A stretch of DNA of 64,000 bases. Origin: an uncultured Bacteroidales bacterium (GTDB lineage Bacteria; Bacteroidota; Bacteroidia; Bacteroidales; Tenuifilaceae). Under the pieces are notes generated by a model, which searched no databases, was not told where the DNA came from, and was given only the letters and a program-made list of their open reading frames with translations. How positions within the stretch are numbered: the first letter of the stretch is position 1; every line of letters begins with the position of its first letter. The translations under genes and the position numbers were made by a program. The stretch spans positions 1 through 64,000 of the forward strand of contig CALBBQ010000035.1 of the NCBI GenBank assembly GCA_937926785.1. The letters are read 5' to 3'. Of the stretch, positions 17,551 through 26,086 are shown piece after piece.

Positions 17551-18534
17551 ATGGCCGATCTATCAACTTCATACATGGGCTTCAAGCTGAAGAACCCATT
17601 CATAGCATCGAGCTCGGGGCTAACCGATTCGGTTGAAAAGGCATACCTGCTTGAGCAGAACGGAGCCGCCGCCGTGGTGGTAAAATCGCTCTTTGAGGAG
17701 CAAATCATGATGGATGTTGATTCCTTACGGATGAACAACACCTTTAACACCTACAGCGAGGCTGAGGACTACATAGCCTTTTACACCCGCAAGCACGCCC
17801 TGAATAGCTACATTGAGTTGATTGATGGAATGAAGCAGAAGCTGAGCATACCGGTTATTGCCAGCATCAACTGCAGCAGCGCCGACAGCTGGACAGATTT
17901 TGCCGGCGACATTCAGGCTGCCGGGGCCGATGCCCTTGAACTCAACATGTTCATCATGCCGTCGGATGTTAAAATGAAGGGTGATGAGATCGAAAAGATC
18001 TATATTGATGTTGCCCGCCGGGTGTCGCAGTTGCTAAGCATACCCGTTGCAATGAAAATCCATCACTACTTTTCGGGGATGGCAAATTTTGCCGTAGAGC
18101 TATCGCAAACGGGCATCAAGGCGCTAGTGCTTTTCAACCGCTTTTACCAACCCGATGTTGACCTGACTACTCTTAAGGTTACCTCGGGCAGCATACTCAG
18201 CCTCCCCGATGAGAACGCCGAGGTACGCCGCTGGCTGGCAATCCTTTCGGGTCGTGTGGTCTGCGATTTAGCTGCTTCAACCGGTGTTCACGACTGGCAA
18301 ACCGCCGTTAAGGATATACTTTTAGGCGCTAATGCCGTACAGGTAGCCTCGGCCATGTACAAAACCGGACCTGAGGTTCTCAACGCGTGGATTGAAGAAA
18401 CAACAAAATGGATGGAAAGCAGAGGCTTCCAATCCCTATCCGAAATAACCGGTAGGCTGAGGCAAGCCGATAGTATCAAACCCCTTGCCTACGAACGTGC
18501 CCAGTTCATGCGTTACTTTTCCGATGCCCGTTAG
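17551..18534 (+). CDS. dihydroorotate dehydrogenase-like flavoprotein
   Basis: 327 residues, TIM-barrel of the DHOD/PreA type (MADLSTSYMGFKLKNPFIASSSGLTDSVEKAYLLEQNGAAAVVVKS...). FMN-phosphate-region motifs are present (GANAVQVASAMYKTG). The usual DHOD active-site loop is altered: after INCSSADSWTDFA there is no obvious catalytic Cys/Ser loop of class 1 DHODs, and the substrate loops differ. I therefore call it DHOD-like rather than PyrD. Such paralogues often follow ferredoxin/GltD-like genes. It lies 31 bases after the fusion gene and ends at a clear terminator. Confidence 0.82.
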   Translation: MADLSTSYMGFKLKNPFIASSSGLTDSVEKAYLLEQNGAAAVVVKSLFEEQIMMDVDSLRMNNTFNTYSEAEDYIAFYTRKHALNSYIELIDGMKQKLSIPVIASINCSSADSWTDFAGDIQAAGADALELNMFIMPSDVKMKGDEIEKIYIDVARRVSQLLSIPVAMKIHHYFSGMANFAVELSQTGIKALVLFNRFYQPDVDLTTLKVTSGSILSLPDENAEVRRWLAILSGRVVCDLAASTGVHDWQTAVKDILLGANAVQVASAMYKTGPEVLNAWIEETTKWMESRGFQSLSEITGRLRQADSIKPLAYERAQFMRYFSDAR

Positions 18535-18552
18535 TTGACACGAATACCTAAT

Positions 18553-18588
18553 AGAGCCGCAGAAATGACCAGCGGCTCTTTTATTTTT
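18553..18588 (+). terminator. intrinsic terminator after the DHOD-like gene
   Basis: 8-bp perfect stem AGAGCCGC / GCGGCTCT with an 11-base loop, followed by a T-rich run (TTTTATTTTT). It separates the 15.7-18.5 kb transcription unit from ddl. Confidence 0.88.
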
Positions 18589-18630
18589 CCTGAAATTCTT
18601 GCAGTTTTGCAATGTATTTAAAATTTCCCT

Positions 18631-19623
18631 ATGAATACTAAGCTTAACATAGCCATAATGGCCGGTGGAAACTCATCGGAGGCCAACATTTCCATGCGCA
18701 GCGCTACTCAAATTGCCGGTTGGCTCGACCCTGAAAAATTTAACGCCTACAAAATACTGGTAAAGGGTAGCAACTGGACGCTCGAGCACCCCGAAAAGGG
18801 CTCGCTGCCGGTTGACAAAAACGATTTCACCGTTAACATCGATGGCAGCAAGCTATCGTTTCACTGTGCGCTCATTGCCATTCATGGCACACCAGGCGAA
18901 AACGGATTGCTCCAGGCATACTTTGAACTGCAACAGATACCCTACACCACCGGGGGTGTTATGAACGCTGCCGTAACCTTCAACAAGTTCTACTGCAAAG
19001 AGCTGGTTCGGGACACCGGAATTAATCTGGCAAAAGGAATTCTGCTTACACGTGGCGGTCAGATCGATTTGGAGCAAATCATAGACACTCTTGGCCTACC
19101 TATTTTCGTGAAACCCAACGAGAGTGGTAGCAGCTATGGTGTAAGCAAAGTTAAACAAGCTGCCGATTTGATGCCCGCCATCGAAAAAGCCTTTGCCGAA
19201 GATAGAACCATTATCCTGGAGGAGTTTATTCCCGGCCGAGAGTTCACTTGCGGTGTTTTTAAACACCGTAACGGCGAAATGGTTATGCCCGTCACCGAGA
19301 TTGTACCCGAAACCGAGTTCTTCGACTATGAAGCCAAATACCAGAATAAATCAAAGGAGATAACACCTGCTCCCATACCCGAAAAGTTGACTACGGCTAT
19401 TCAGCAATACACATCCAAGATATACGACAGGCTGCAATGCCATGGAGTGGTACGGGTCGATTACATCGTAAAAGGTGAAGACATCTACTTCCTGGAAATA
19501 AACACCGTGCCGGGCATGAGCGAGGCAAGCATTATACCCCAACAGGTTAAGGCCATGGGTGGCAACATGCGCGAGTTTTTCACACTAATTGTTGAGGACG
19601 CTATGCAGCGTAGCCGGGTGTAG
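18631..19623 (+). CDS. ddl: D-alanine--D-alanine ligase
   Basis: 330 residues, ATP-grasp. Makes D-Ala-D-Ala for peptidoglycan precursors. Motifs: IAIMAGGNSSEANISMRSA at the N-terminus, HGTPGENGLLQAYFELQQIPYTTGGV, VKPNESGSSYGVSKV, ILEEFIPGREFTCGVF, and the metal site FLEINTVPGMSEASIIPQQ. Complete and normal in length. Confidence 0.96.
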   Translation: MNTKLNIAIMAGGNSSEANISMRSATQIAGWLDPEKFNAYKILVKGSNWTLEHPEKGSLPVDKNDFTVNIDGSKLSFHCALIAIHGTPGENGLLQAYFELQQIPYTTGGVMNAAVTFNKFYCKELVRDTGINLAKGILLTRGGQIDLEQIIDTLGLPIFVKPNESGSSYGVSKVKQAADLMPAIEKAFAEDRTIILEEFIPGREFTCGVFKHRNGEMVMPVTEIVPETEFFDYEAKYQNKSKEITPAPIPEKLTTAIQQYTSKIYDRLQCHGVVRVDYIVKGEDIYFLEINTVPGMSEASIIPQQVKAMGGNMREFFTLIVEDAMQRSRV

Positions 19624-19626
19624 CTA

Positions 19627-20019
19627 TCAATCGCTATTTCGTAGCTTTACAACATGAATGGTTACACCAACAGCTACGGCTAATAACAGAATCCTAGGAA
19701 GATTGCCCAGCTCTAGCGATGCAATGCACCAAAGTATGGATGCCCATAGCAAAGCCAGCGTGTACCATTTCACCCGTTTGGGAATGCTGCGCTTTTCTAT
19801 GTAATCGTGAATGTACCTACCAAACACCCGATGGTTAATAAGCCATTGGTAAAGCCTGCTGGAACTGCGAACAAACAGGTAAGCGCTGAGCAGCAGAAAG
19901 GGCGTGGTGGGCAGCAAGGGCAAAAAAATCCCCAACACCCCCAACCCAAACGATACTAACCCCAAAATCACAAATAAAGCCCTGATAACAGGGCTACTGG
20001 CTTTACCGGAATGCTTCAT
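19627..20019 (-). CDS. DUF454 (YbaN) family inner membrane protein
   Basis: 130 residues from the ATG at 20019; an in-frame TTG two codons earlier is less likely. Sequence VILGLVSFGLGVLGIFLPLLPTTPFLLLSAYLFVRSSSRLYQWL is the DUF454/YbaN signature (G..G..lP.LPTtpF..laa..f..sS.r...wL), followed by RVKWYTLALLW and another TM pair. Function unknown. Convergent with ddl, with only 3 bases between the stop codons. Confidence 0.9.
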   Translation of the reverse strand: MKHSGKASSPVIRALFVILGLVSFGLGVLGIFLPLLPTTPFLLLSAYLFVRSSSRLYQWLINHRVFGRYIHDYIEKRSIPKRVKWYTLALLWASILWCIASLELGNLPRILLLAVAVGVTIHVVKLRNSD

Positions 20020-20025
20020 TACCAA

Positions 20026-20209
20026 TAAATAACAATAGACAAAAACGAACGGAATGGCAAAGATATCAATCTTTCTTTTGGGTCTGAATTTTGCATACTA
20101 CCTACCTAGAATCGAACATTTTTCTATCCCACTTTAAATCAAATCCTTAAAAAAGTTGGATTTACAATGAAAAACTAAGTGTTAGCTATATAACCTGCTC
20201 CTCGAACTA
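20026..20209. other. intergenic region without a gene
   Basis: About 180 bases between two minus-strand genes. I see no gene, strong hairpin or convincing promoter. Confidence 0.4.
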
Positions 20210-20416
20210 TTACTCCTGCAACTTTCCGGCCTTATGGCTACCATCGCAAAAGGGTTTGTTGCGGGATGCCCCGCATGAACAGAGGTAAACCTCACTGGTT
20301 GCTTCAGGAACCAGGCTCTCACCCTCCAGGTTAACCAGGAAGAATTTCCCTTCCACTCTAATCGGCCCACCCTTAGCTAGGTGAAGCTTTGCTGCTATTT
20401 TCTTTGGTTGGTTCAT
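20210..20416 (-). CDS. CDGSH-type 2Fe-2S protein (small)
   Basis: 68 residues. The cluster motif is C-x-C-x2-S-x3-P-F-C-D-G-x-H (CSCGASRNKPFCDGSH), giving the 3Cys-1His 2Fe-2S site of mitoNEET-like proteins. The N-terminal half (GGPIRVEGKFFLVNLEG) is the beta element found before CDGSH motifs in bacterial stand-alone forms. Role unknown; redox or cluster transfer is usual for the family. Three bases separate it from the larger CDGSH gene upstream, so the two form an operon. Confidence 0.93.
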   Translation of the reverse strand: MNQPKKIAAKLHLAKGGPIRVEGKFFLVNLEGESLVPEATSEVYLCSCGASRNKPFCDGSHKAGKLQE

Positions 20417-20419
20417 AGC

Positions 20420-20902
20420 TTATTCCGTATCACGAAAACCTTTCTTGAAGTGTGTCCCATCGCAAAAAGGCTGGCTATGCGAATGCCCGCAACGGCATAG
20501 CGAGATCATCTTCATGGATTTCACCTCATTTCCCTCGGCATCGTACAGCTGAAAATCGCCGGAAACCAATATGGGACCGTTGGGCATCACCTGAATTTTT
20601 ACAGGTGTAACCTCAAAAGCCTCGATCTCCTCAGGGGTAAACTCCCGCACGCACTTGTGCGATTTTTCCTGCTTGTTCCTTTCCGGATCATTCCACATAA
20701 ATGTGAGCGCATTGGTAGGGCACTCGTTCACTATTTCAATGATTCGATCAGTACTGGCTCCATTCATGTTAACCCAGGGACGCTTACGTGGGTTGAACAC
20801 CGAGAGCAGCTTGGTGTAGCATATCGATGCGTGAACGCACTCGCCCGGTCGCCAAAACACCGTTATATCGTCGTTGGAATATTTTCGGTTATCGCTTTCC
20901 AT
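20420..20902 (-). CDS. Fer4_19 (divergent 4Fe-4S) plus CDGSH iron-sulfur protein
   Basis: 160 residues with two cluster modules. Residues ~10-70 ([18 protein letters not shown] ... [11 protein letters not shown]) match the divergent mono-cluster 4Fe-4S domain called Fer4_19. Residues ~105-155 carry a CDGSH site ([16 protein letters not shown]) preceded by [17 protein letters not shown]. The pairing of these modules is known in bacteria but its role is not established. It is followed at once by a second, stand-alone CDGSH gene. Confidence 0.9.
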   Translation of the reverse strand: MESDNRKYSNDDITVFWRPGECVHASICYTKLLSVFNPRKRPWVNMNGASTDRIIEIVNECPTNALTFMWNDPERNKQEKSHKCVREFTPEEIEAFEVTPVKIQVMPNGPILVSGDFQLYDAEGNEVKSMKMISLCRCGHSHSQPFCDGTHFKKGFRDTE

Positions 20903-20999
20903 AGCTGAAATTTACTTAAACAAACAGTAAAAATCAAATTTTTGTTCAACAAGTAACTTTTTAACATCCTGTTGATACATATTTACATTTTATATTATT

Positions 21000-21022
21000 T
21001 ACCCCCTATATTCTAGGGGGTA
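21000..21022. promoter_or_regulatory. perfect 9-bp-arm palindrome upstream of glnN
   Basis: TACCCCCTA (21000-21008), five-base spacer, TAGGGGGTA (21014-21022). A GC-rich perfect dyad in a very AT-rich intergenic region. It lies 4 bases upstream of the proposed -33 element, centred about 50 bases before the expected glnN transcription start, which is where activators usually bind. It is not followed by a T-run like a terminator and lies too far from the upstream (divergent) gene's 3' end. Confidence 0.6.
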
Positions 21023-21026
21023 TATT

Positions 21027-21056
21027 TTGATTTTTTATTTTTTATTTTAATATTTG
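21027..21056 (+). promoter_or_regulatory. glnN promoter candidate
   Basis: TTG (21027-21029), 19-base spacer, AATATTTG (21049-21056). The -7 element has one mismatch to TAnnTTTG. The ATG is 22 bases downstream. The weak -7 fits an activator-dependent promoter using the palindrome just upstream. Confidence 0.5.
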
Positions 21057-21078
21057 CCCTGTAAAAAAACACCCAACT

Positions 21079-23271
21079 ATGCCAAAATTACGTTTTAGAG
21101 CATTTGGCGAGGCCACTAACCGAACAGCAATAGATTTCCCGGAAAAAATCAGCGTGTCGCAGGTGGAACTTTTCGGGATCAACGTATTCGATAGGGTAAA
21201 GATGAAGAAGTACCTATCGGAAGAAGCGTATGTAAGCCTAATCACCTCCATTGACGAGGGAAAGAAAATTGACCGCCGGATAGCCGGTCATGTGGCCTCG
21301 GCCATGAAGGCCTGGGCCATGGAACGCGGAGCAACCCACTACACTCACTGGTTCCACCCGCTCAACGGCTCAACGGCTGAGAAGCATGATGCATTCCTCT
21401 CGCTCGACCACGATGGCAAGCCCATTGAGTCGTTCAAGGGCGATCTGCTGGTTCAACAGGAACCGGACGCATCGAGCTTTCCGAGCGGAGGTATCCGCAA
21501 CACCTTTGAGGCACGAGGCTACTCAGCCTGGGACCCAACCTCGCCTGCTTTCATACTTGATGGAACACTATGTATCCCCACCGTTTTTGTCTCCTATACC
21601 GGCGAGGCGCTCGATTTTAAAACTCCCCTGCTGAAATCACTTGCCCTGCTCGACAAGGCAGCCCTATCGGTGTTAGAATACTTCGACAAGGATGCTCGCA
21701 AGGTTTACGCCACTTTGGGTTGGGAGCAGGAATACTTTCTGATAGACGAGGCGCTGTTCGATGCACGTCCGGACCTTGCCCTTTGCGGTCGAACGCTTAT
21801 GGGACACGCCGCCGCCAAGGACCAACAGCTGGAGGATCACTACTTTGGCTCAATCCCCGCCAGGGTATCGGCATTCATGCGGCACTTTGAGGTTGAAGCG
21901 CTAAAGCTTGGCATTCCCATCAAAACCCGGCATAACGAGGTGGCTCCCAACCAGTTTGAGTGCGCCCCCATTTTTGAGGAGGCCAACCTGGCGGTTGACC
22001 ACAACCAGCTCATCATGTCGCTCATGGATCGAATAGCCCGGAAGCATAAGTTCCGTGTACTTTTCCACGAAAAGCCCTTCAAGGGCATCAACGGCTCGGG
22101 CAAGCATAACAACTGGTCCATGATGACCGATACCGGGGTAAACCTTCTCTCGCCCGGCAAAACCCCGAAAAACAATCTCCAGTTCCTGACATTCCTCATT
22201 AATACGATTAAAGCCGTTCACGACCATTCCGCCCTTTTGTTGGGCAGCATTGCTTCGGAACCCAACTCCCACCGGCTTGGTGCACACGAAGCGCCACCTG
22301 CTATCATGTCGGTATTTATCGGAAAAACCCTAAGCGCAGTGCTCGACGAGCTGGAAGAAAAGGTTACCGACCAAAAGATGACCCCCGATGAGAAAACCGA
22401 GCTGAAACTCGAAATCATCGGTAAAATTCCCGAAATCCTCCTCGATAATACCGACCGCAACCGCACCTCGCCCTTCGCCTTCACCGGTAACCGGTTTGAG
22501 TTCAGGGCTGTGGGCTCATCCGGAAGCTGCGCTTCGCCCATGATCGTTCTGAACACCGCTGTGGCTAACCAGCTCATGAAATTCAAGGAGGAGGTTGATA
22601 AGGTCATCGCAAAAGGGGTGAAAAAGGATGAGGCCATCATACAATGCCTGCGTAAGGTAATCATCGAATCCAAAAAAATTCGTTTTGAAGGTAACGGTTA
22701 TAGTCAGGAATGGGTGGAGGAAGCAGCCCGAAGAGGGTTACCCAACATCAGCAACCCCCTTGAGGCTTTTAAAACCTTCCTTTGGGACTCTTCGGTTAAA
22801 CTACTCTCTGGTAATGGAATCCTTACCAAGCGCGAGCTTGAAGCCCGCTACGAGATTCGCAACGAGATCTACGTCAAGAAAGTTCAGATTGAAGCTCGAG
22901 TGCTGGGCGACCTGGCCATAAACCACATCATTCCGACGGCCATAGCCTACCAGAACACACTAATCAGCAACGCTAAAGGGTTAAAAGACCTATTCCCCGA
23001 TAGCTGGGAGCAACTTGCCGATCATCAGTACGGGCTTATTAAAGAAATTTCCGAACACATTCACTCCATCAGCCACCAGGTGAATGAGATGATTGAGCGC
23101 CGTAAAGAGGCCAACCAGATTGAGGATGTGGTTGAAAAGGCTCACCTGTACGACAAAACCGTAAAACCCTTCATTGAAAGCATCCGCTACCACATCGATA
23201 AGCTGGAGATGATTGTCGATGACGAAATGTGGCCTCTGCCCAAGTACAGGGAGATGCTATTTATCCGATAG
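21079..23271 (+). CDS. glnN: glutamine synthetase type III
   Basis: 730 residues, the large GSIII form typical of Bacteroidota. Makes glutamine from glutamate, ammonia and ATP. Motifs: FHPLNGSTAEKHDAF, GWEQEYFLID (metal-binding Glu), NEVAPNQFECAPIFEEANLAVDHNQ, NGSGKHNNWSM, and NRTSPFAFTGNRFEFRAVGSS. The C-terminal extension of GSIII is present and complete. Monocistronic, with a promoter and palindrome upstream and a hairpin downstream. Confidence 0.97.
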   Translation: MPKLRFRAFGEATNRTAIDFPEKISVSQVELFGINVFDRVKMKKYLSEEAYVSLITSIDEGKKIDRRIAGHVASAMKAWAMERGATHYTHWFHPLNGSTAEKHDAFLSLDHDGKPIESFKGDLLVQQEPDASSFPSGGIRNTFEARGYSAWDPTSPAFILDGTLCIPTVFVSYTGEALDFKTPLLKSLALLDKAALSVLEYFDKDARKVYATLGWEQEYFLIDEALFDARPDLALCGRTLMGHAAAKDQQLEDHYFGSIPARVSAFMRHFEVEALKLGIPIKTRHNEVAPNQFECAPIFEEANLAVDHNQLIMSLMDRIARKHKFRVLFHEKPFKGINGSGKHNNWSMMTDTGVNLLSPGKTPKNNLQFLTFLINTIKAVHDHSALLLGSIASEPNSHRLGAHEAPPAIMSVFIGKTLSAVLDELEEKVTDQKMTPDEKTELKLEIIGKIPEILLDNTDRNRTSPFAFTGNRFEFRAVGSSGSCASPMIVLNTAVANQLMKFKEEVDKVIAKGVKKDEAIIQCLRKVIIESKKIRFEGNGYSQEWVEEAARRGLPNISNPLEAFKTFLWDSSVKLLSGNGILTKRELEARYEIRNEIYVKKVQIEARVLGDLAINHIIPTAIAYQNTLISNAKGLKDLFPDSWEQLADHQYGLIKEISEHIHSISHQVNEMIERRKEANQIEDVVEKAHLYDKTVKPFIESIRYHIDKLEMIVDDEMWPLPKYREMLFIR

Positions 23272-23295
23272 GCAAACAGCCGTTCGTTTCTCGCT

Positions 23296-23330
23296 GGAGC
23301 GAAGAGTAAAGACTTCTTTCCCTTCGCTCC
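23296..23330 (+). terminator. hairpin after glnN
   Basis: 9-bp perfect stem GGAGCGAAG / CTTCGCTCC with a 17-base loop, 24 bases after the glnN stop. The following sequence is only moderately T-rich, so termination is likely but not certain. Confidence 0.55.
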
Positions 23331-23426
23331 GGCTTACTTTATTACCCCACCCGCTCTCGAGTAGGAAAGCCAACCTTACCCAAAGTGTAATCACATCAAA
23401 AAAATTATCATTGCATTAGCAGTTAA

Positions 23427-23457
23427 TTGGGTTTTGCTTATATTTACCATATTTTTG
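23427..23457 (+). promoter_or_regulatory. promoter of the PorE-like gene
   Basis: TTG (23427-23429), 20-base spacer, TATTTTTG (23450-23457). A complete match to the Bacteroidetes consensus, 36 bases upstream of the chosen ATG at 23494. This placement argues against an upstream in-frame start at 23434, which lies within the promoter. Confidence 0.75.
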
Positions 23458-23493
23458 TGTAAAAAGTATTTTCTTGTAACTAACCTACAAGCG

Positions 23494-25482
23494 ATGAAGC
23501 GATTACTAACATTGATGTTGGTCGGCATTTCGTACTCGACCCTTACTCCATCCATGGCACAGATGAGCTCGAAGCTGGCCAGAGCCGATGCCCTTTACAA
23601 TGCTGGAGCTTACTTCGATGCAATCCCTTTATACCGTGAAGATATTGACAAGATCAAGGACAAAAAAGAACTATCGCTCTACCTCTATAAGTTGGGCAAC
23701 TGCTTCCGGTTAATTGGGAATGCACGCCAGGCCGAGATTTGGTACGAAAAAGCCATACTCAGGGAATGCCCCGAACCCAAGGTTTACTTCTTTTACGCCG
23801 AGATGCTGAAGATGAACGAGAAGTACGACCAGGCCATTGAGCAATACCAAAAGTATAAAGTACTTGTTCCCAATGACCCCCTTGCCGATGTGGGCATAAA
23901 ATCCTGTGAGCTGGCAAAACAATGGATAGCCACCCCCTCGGGATACGAAATCAGCAACATGCGTGCTCTTAATAGCAAATTCAGCGACTTTAGCCCTGCC
24001 TACGCATCGAACGATTATACGGTACTATATTTTACAAGCTCCCGAAAGGGAACCACTGGCGGCAAAACCAGCTCCGTTACGGGCGAGGACTTTGCAGACA
24101 TTTTCATAACCGAACGCGATAATAAAGGGGTATGGAGCTCGCCAAAACCCCTTGACGAAACCATTAACACGCAGTACGACGAGGGAACCCCCTCTCTTCC
24201 ATCAGATGGGAACAGCCTTTTCTTCACCCGATGCAAGGTAAGTAAGCGAAATAAGCTGGGCTGCCAGATTTTTGTTTCCAAACGATCCGACCAGGGATGG
24301 CTAACCGCAGAAGAAATCAAACTTGCTGCCGACAGCATGATTGTAGCACACCCGGCTGTATCGGCCGATGGAGCTGAACTCTACTTTGTCAGCAACATAC
24401 CGGGTGGTTCAGGTGGGCTCGACATCTGGAAATTAACCCGCGAAGCGGGTTCCGATGAGTGGAGTGCCCCCATCAACCTGGGTCCTCAGATTAATACGCC
24501 CGGAAACGAGATGTTCCCTTTCATTCACCCCGATGGCACATTATACTTCTCATCCGACGGGCACCCCGGTATGGGCGGGCTCGATATCTTTAAGGCCAAA
24601 AAGAACGAGGAGGGGCAATGGGTTGTTGAAAACATGCGATACCCGCTCAACTCATCGTCCGATGATTTCGGCATCATCTTCGAAAAAGATCGCGAAGCCG
24701 GCTTCTTCTCATCACGCCGTGCAGGCGGTCGTGGCGCCGACGATATTTACATGTTCTACCTACCCCCAATCAACTTTAACATGATTGGTAAAGTCCTTGA
24801 TGATAAAACCCGCACAGCCCTGCCCGACGCTACGGTTAAACTTGTGGGCAGCGATGGTACCATTGCCACCATGCAAACCGGTAACGATGGAAGTTTCAGG
24901 TTTAACCTGATTCCCAATACCGATTACGTTGTGGTGGCATCCAAAAAAGGATACCTGAGCAACAAGGGCAAGGAAACCACCAAAGGGTTAACCCAAAGTA
25001 AAGACTTTGAAATGTCCCTTGCATTGACCTCAACTGCAAAGCCCATTGAAATACCGAATATCTTCTATGACTACGACAAGTGGGAGCTCCGCCCCGAGTC
25101 CAAAGAAGCACTCGATAACCTCATCCAAATCCTGAACGATAACCCCAACATCACCATTGAACTGGCCTCGCACACCGATAACCGTGGTACCAAGGAATAC
25201 AACTACGAGCTCTCCCAGAAACGTGCCCAGGCGGTGGTTAACTACCTCATTGAGAATGGAATTGCCACCGACAGGCTCAGAGCGAAGGGGTACGCCCAAA
25301 CCCAGCCCAAAGTGGTTGACGAAACCCTTGCCGCACGTTACCCATTCCTAACCCCCGGGGCAGTGCTCGATCAAAAATTCATTGATGGCCTGAAGGATGA
25401 GGAGCAGAAAGAAATTGTTCACCAGATTAACCGGCGCACCGAGTTCAGAGTGCTGAGAGAGGATTATGCCACTAAAAAGTAA
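23494..25482 (+). CDS. PorE-like OmpA family protein (TPR, beta-propeller, CRD, OmpA)
   Basis: 662 residues. Signal peptide MKRLLTLMLVGISYSTLTPSMAQ. Then TPR-like helices (~25-150: LARADALYNAGAYFDAIPLY, AEIWYEKAILR, YDQAIEQYQKYK), PD40/WD40-like propeller blades (~165-440: DFSPAYASNDYTVLYFTSSRKG, HPDGTLYFSSDGHPGMGGLDIFKAK), a carboxypeptidase-regulatory beta domain (~450-530), and a C-terminal OmpA peptidoglycan-binding domain (NIFYDYDKWELRPESKEALD, LASHTDNRGTKEYNYELSQKRA). This domain order is that of PorE, the T9SS subunit anchored to peptidoglycan. The phylum has several paralogues, so the exact role is inferred. A lipobox like that of P. gingivalis PorE is not seen. Confidence 0.85.
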   Translation: MKRLLTLMLVGISYSTLTPSMAQMSSKLARADALYNAGAYFDAIPLYREDIDKIKDKKELSLYLYKLGNCFRLIGNARQAEIWYEKAILRECPEPKVYFFYAEMLKMNEKYDQAIEQYQKYKVLVPNDPLADVGIKSCELAKQWIATPSGYEISNMRALNSKFSDFSPAYASNDYTVLYFTSSRKGTTGGKTSSVTGEDFADIFITERDNKGVWSSPKPLDETINTQYDEGTPSLPSDGNSLFFTRCKVSKRNKLGCQIFVSKRSDQGWLTAEEIKLAADSMIVAHPAVSADGAELYFVSNIPGGSGGLDIWKLTREAGSDEWSAPINLGPQINTPGNEMFPFIHPDGTLYFSSDGHPGMGGLDIFKAKKNEEGQWVVENMRYPLNSSSDDFGIIFEKDREAGFFSSRRAGGRGADDIYMFYLPPINFNMIGKVLDDKTRTALPDATVKLVGSDGTIATMQTGNDGSFRFNLIPNTDYVVVASKKGYLSNKGKETTKGLTQSKDFEMSLALTSTAKPIEIPNIFYDYDKWELRPESKEALDNLIQILNDNPNITIELASHTDNRGTKEYNYELSQKRAQAVVNYLIENGIATDRLRAKGYAQTQPKVVDETLAARYPFLTPGAVLDQKFIDGLKDEEQKEIVHQINRRTEFRVLREDYATKK

Positions 25483-25501
25483 TCGTTAAATATCTTTATT
25501 G

Positions 25502-25536
25502 AAAAACGCTCCGGTTTACTAATGGAGCGTTTTTTA
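25502..25536 (+). terminator. intrinsic terminator after the PorE-like gene
   Basis: 11-bp stem AAAAACGCTCC / GGAGCGTTTTT with an 11-base loop, running into a T-tract. It lies 20 bases after the stop codon. Confidence 0.9.
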
Positions 25537-25650
25537 AATGTTCAGGCTGGTATGGATTTTGAAACTACCGAATCGAATTTCAATCATTTTTTTAGATTTG
25601 CAAAAAGCGTTAACGTAACATTTATAGCTCATTTGTAGTAAAACCTTTGC

Positions 25651-26010
25651 ATGAAACAAATATTACGAATACTAGGCGTAATCATTACACTGCTTGGAAT
25701 AGCAAACTGCTCCTCGGCTCAAAAGTTTTTTGAGGTGGAGGAGGCAAAGGATGCCCAGGTTCGCTTTTTCCTGGTCGACGACCCAAAGGATGCTGACCTA
25801 TTCTTTTGCATCATATATGATGAAAAGGAAATCACCCAACCGGGAATACTAATGGAGGTTGAAACTCCAAAGGAAGCACAGGTTACACTAATATTTGTTG
25901 ATGACATCAAAGACGCCAACATAAAGGTTTGGATGGTTGATACCCCGGCAGAAGTAAAGTGGATAAACGAATCGAAGAGGAAACTGCTCGCCGTTGGCGG
26001 GCTCAAGTAG
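25651..26010 (+). CDS. small secreted protein, DUF6150-like repeats
   Basis: 119 residues. Signal peptide with cleavage probably after CSSA (MKQILRILGVIITLLGIANCSSAQ). The mature part is three related segments of about 25 residues: EEAKDAQVRFFLVDDPKDADLFFCII, ETPKEAQVTLIFVDDIKDANIKVWMV and their links, each 'kdAqv.f.vVDd.kdAdl.v..v'. The repeat pattern resembles the DUF6150 family of unknown function. A cysteine near the signal peptide (ANC) is a poor lipobox. It stands alone between two terminator/promoter boundaries. Confidence 0.7.
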   Translation: MKQILRILGVIITLLGIANCSSAQKFFEVEEAKDAQVRFFLVDDPKDADLFFCIIYDEKEITQPGILMEVETPKEAQVTLIFVDDIKDANIKVWMVDTPAEVKWINESKRKLLAVGGLK

Positions 26011-26038
26011 CCAACCGCGCAATACACTCCTTACGCTT

Positions 26039-26069
26039 TTGGATGAGTAACAAATAAGGGTTACCTTTG
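26039..26069 (+). promoter_or_regulatory. purM promoter
   Basis: TTG (26039-26041), 20-base spacer, TACCTTTG (26062-26069), 17 bases before the ATG at 26087. A full match to the Bacteroidetes consensus, with a very short leader. Confidence 0.75.
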
Positions 26070-26086
26070 CAAGTAAAATGTAACCC

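Noticed and set aside
20026..20209. Possible small gene between the DUF454 and CDGSH genes
   Set aside because: Stop codons break all frames and no motif or start is convincing.
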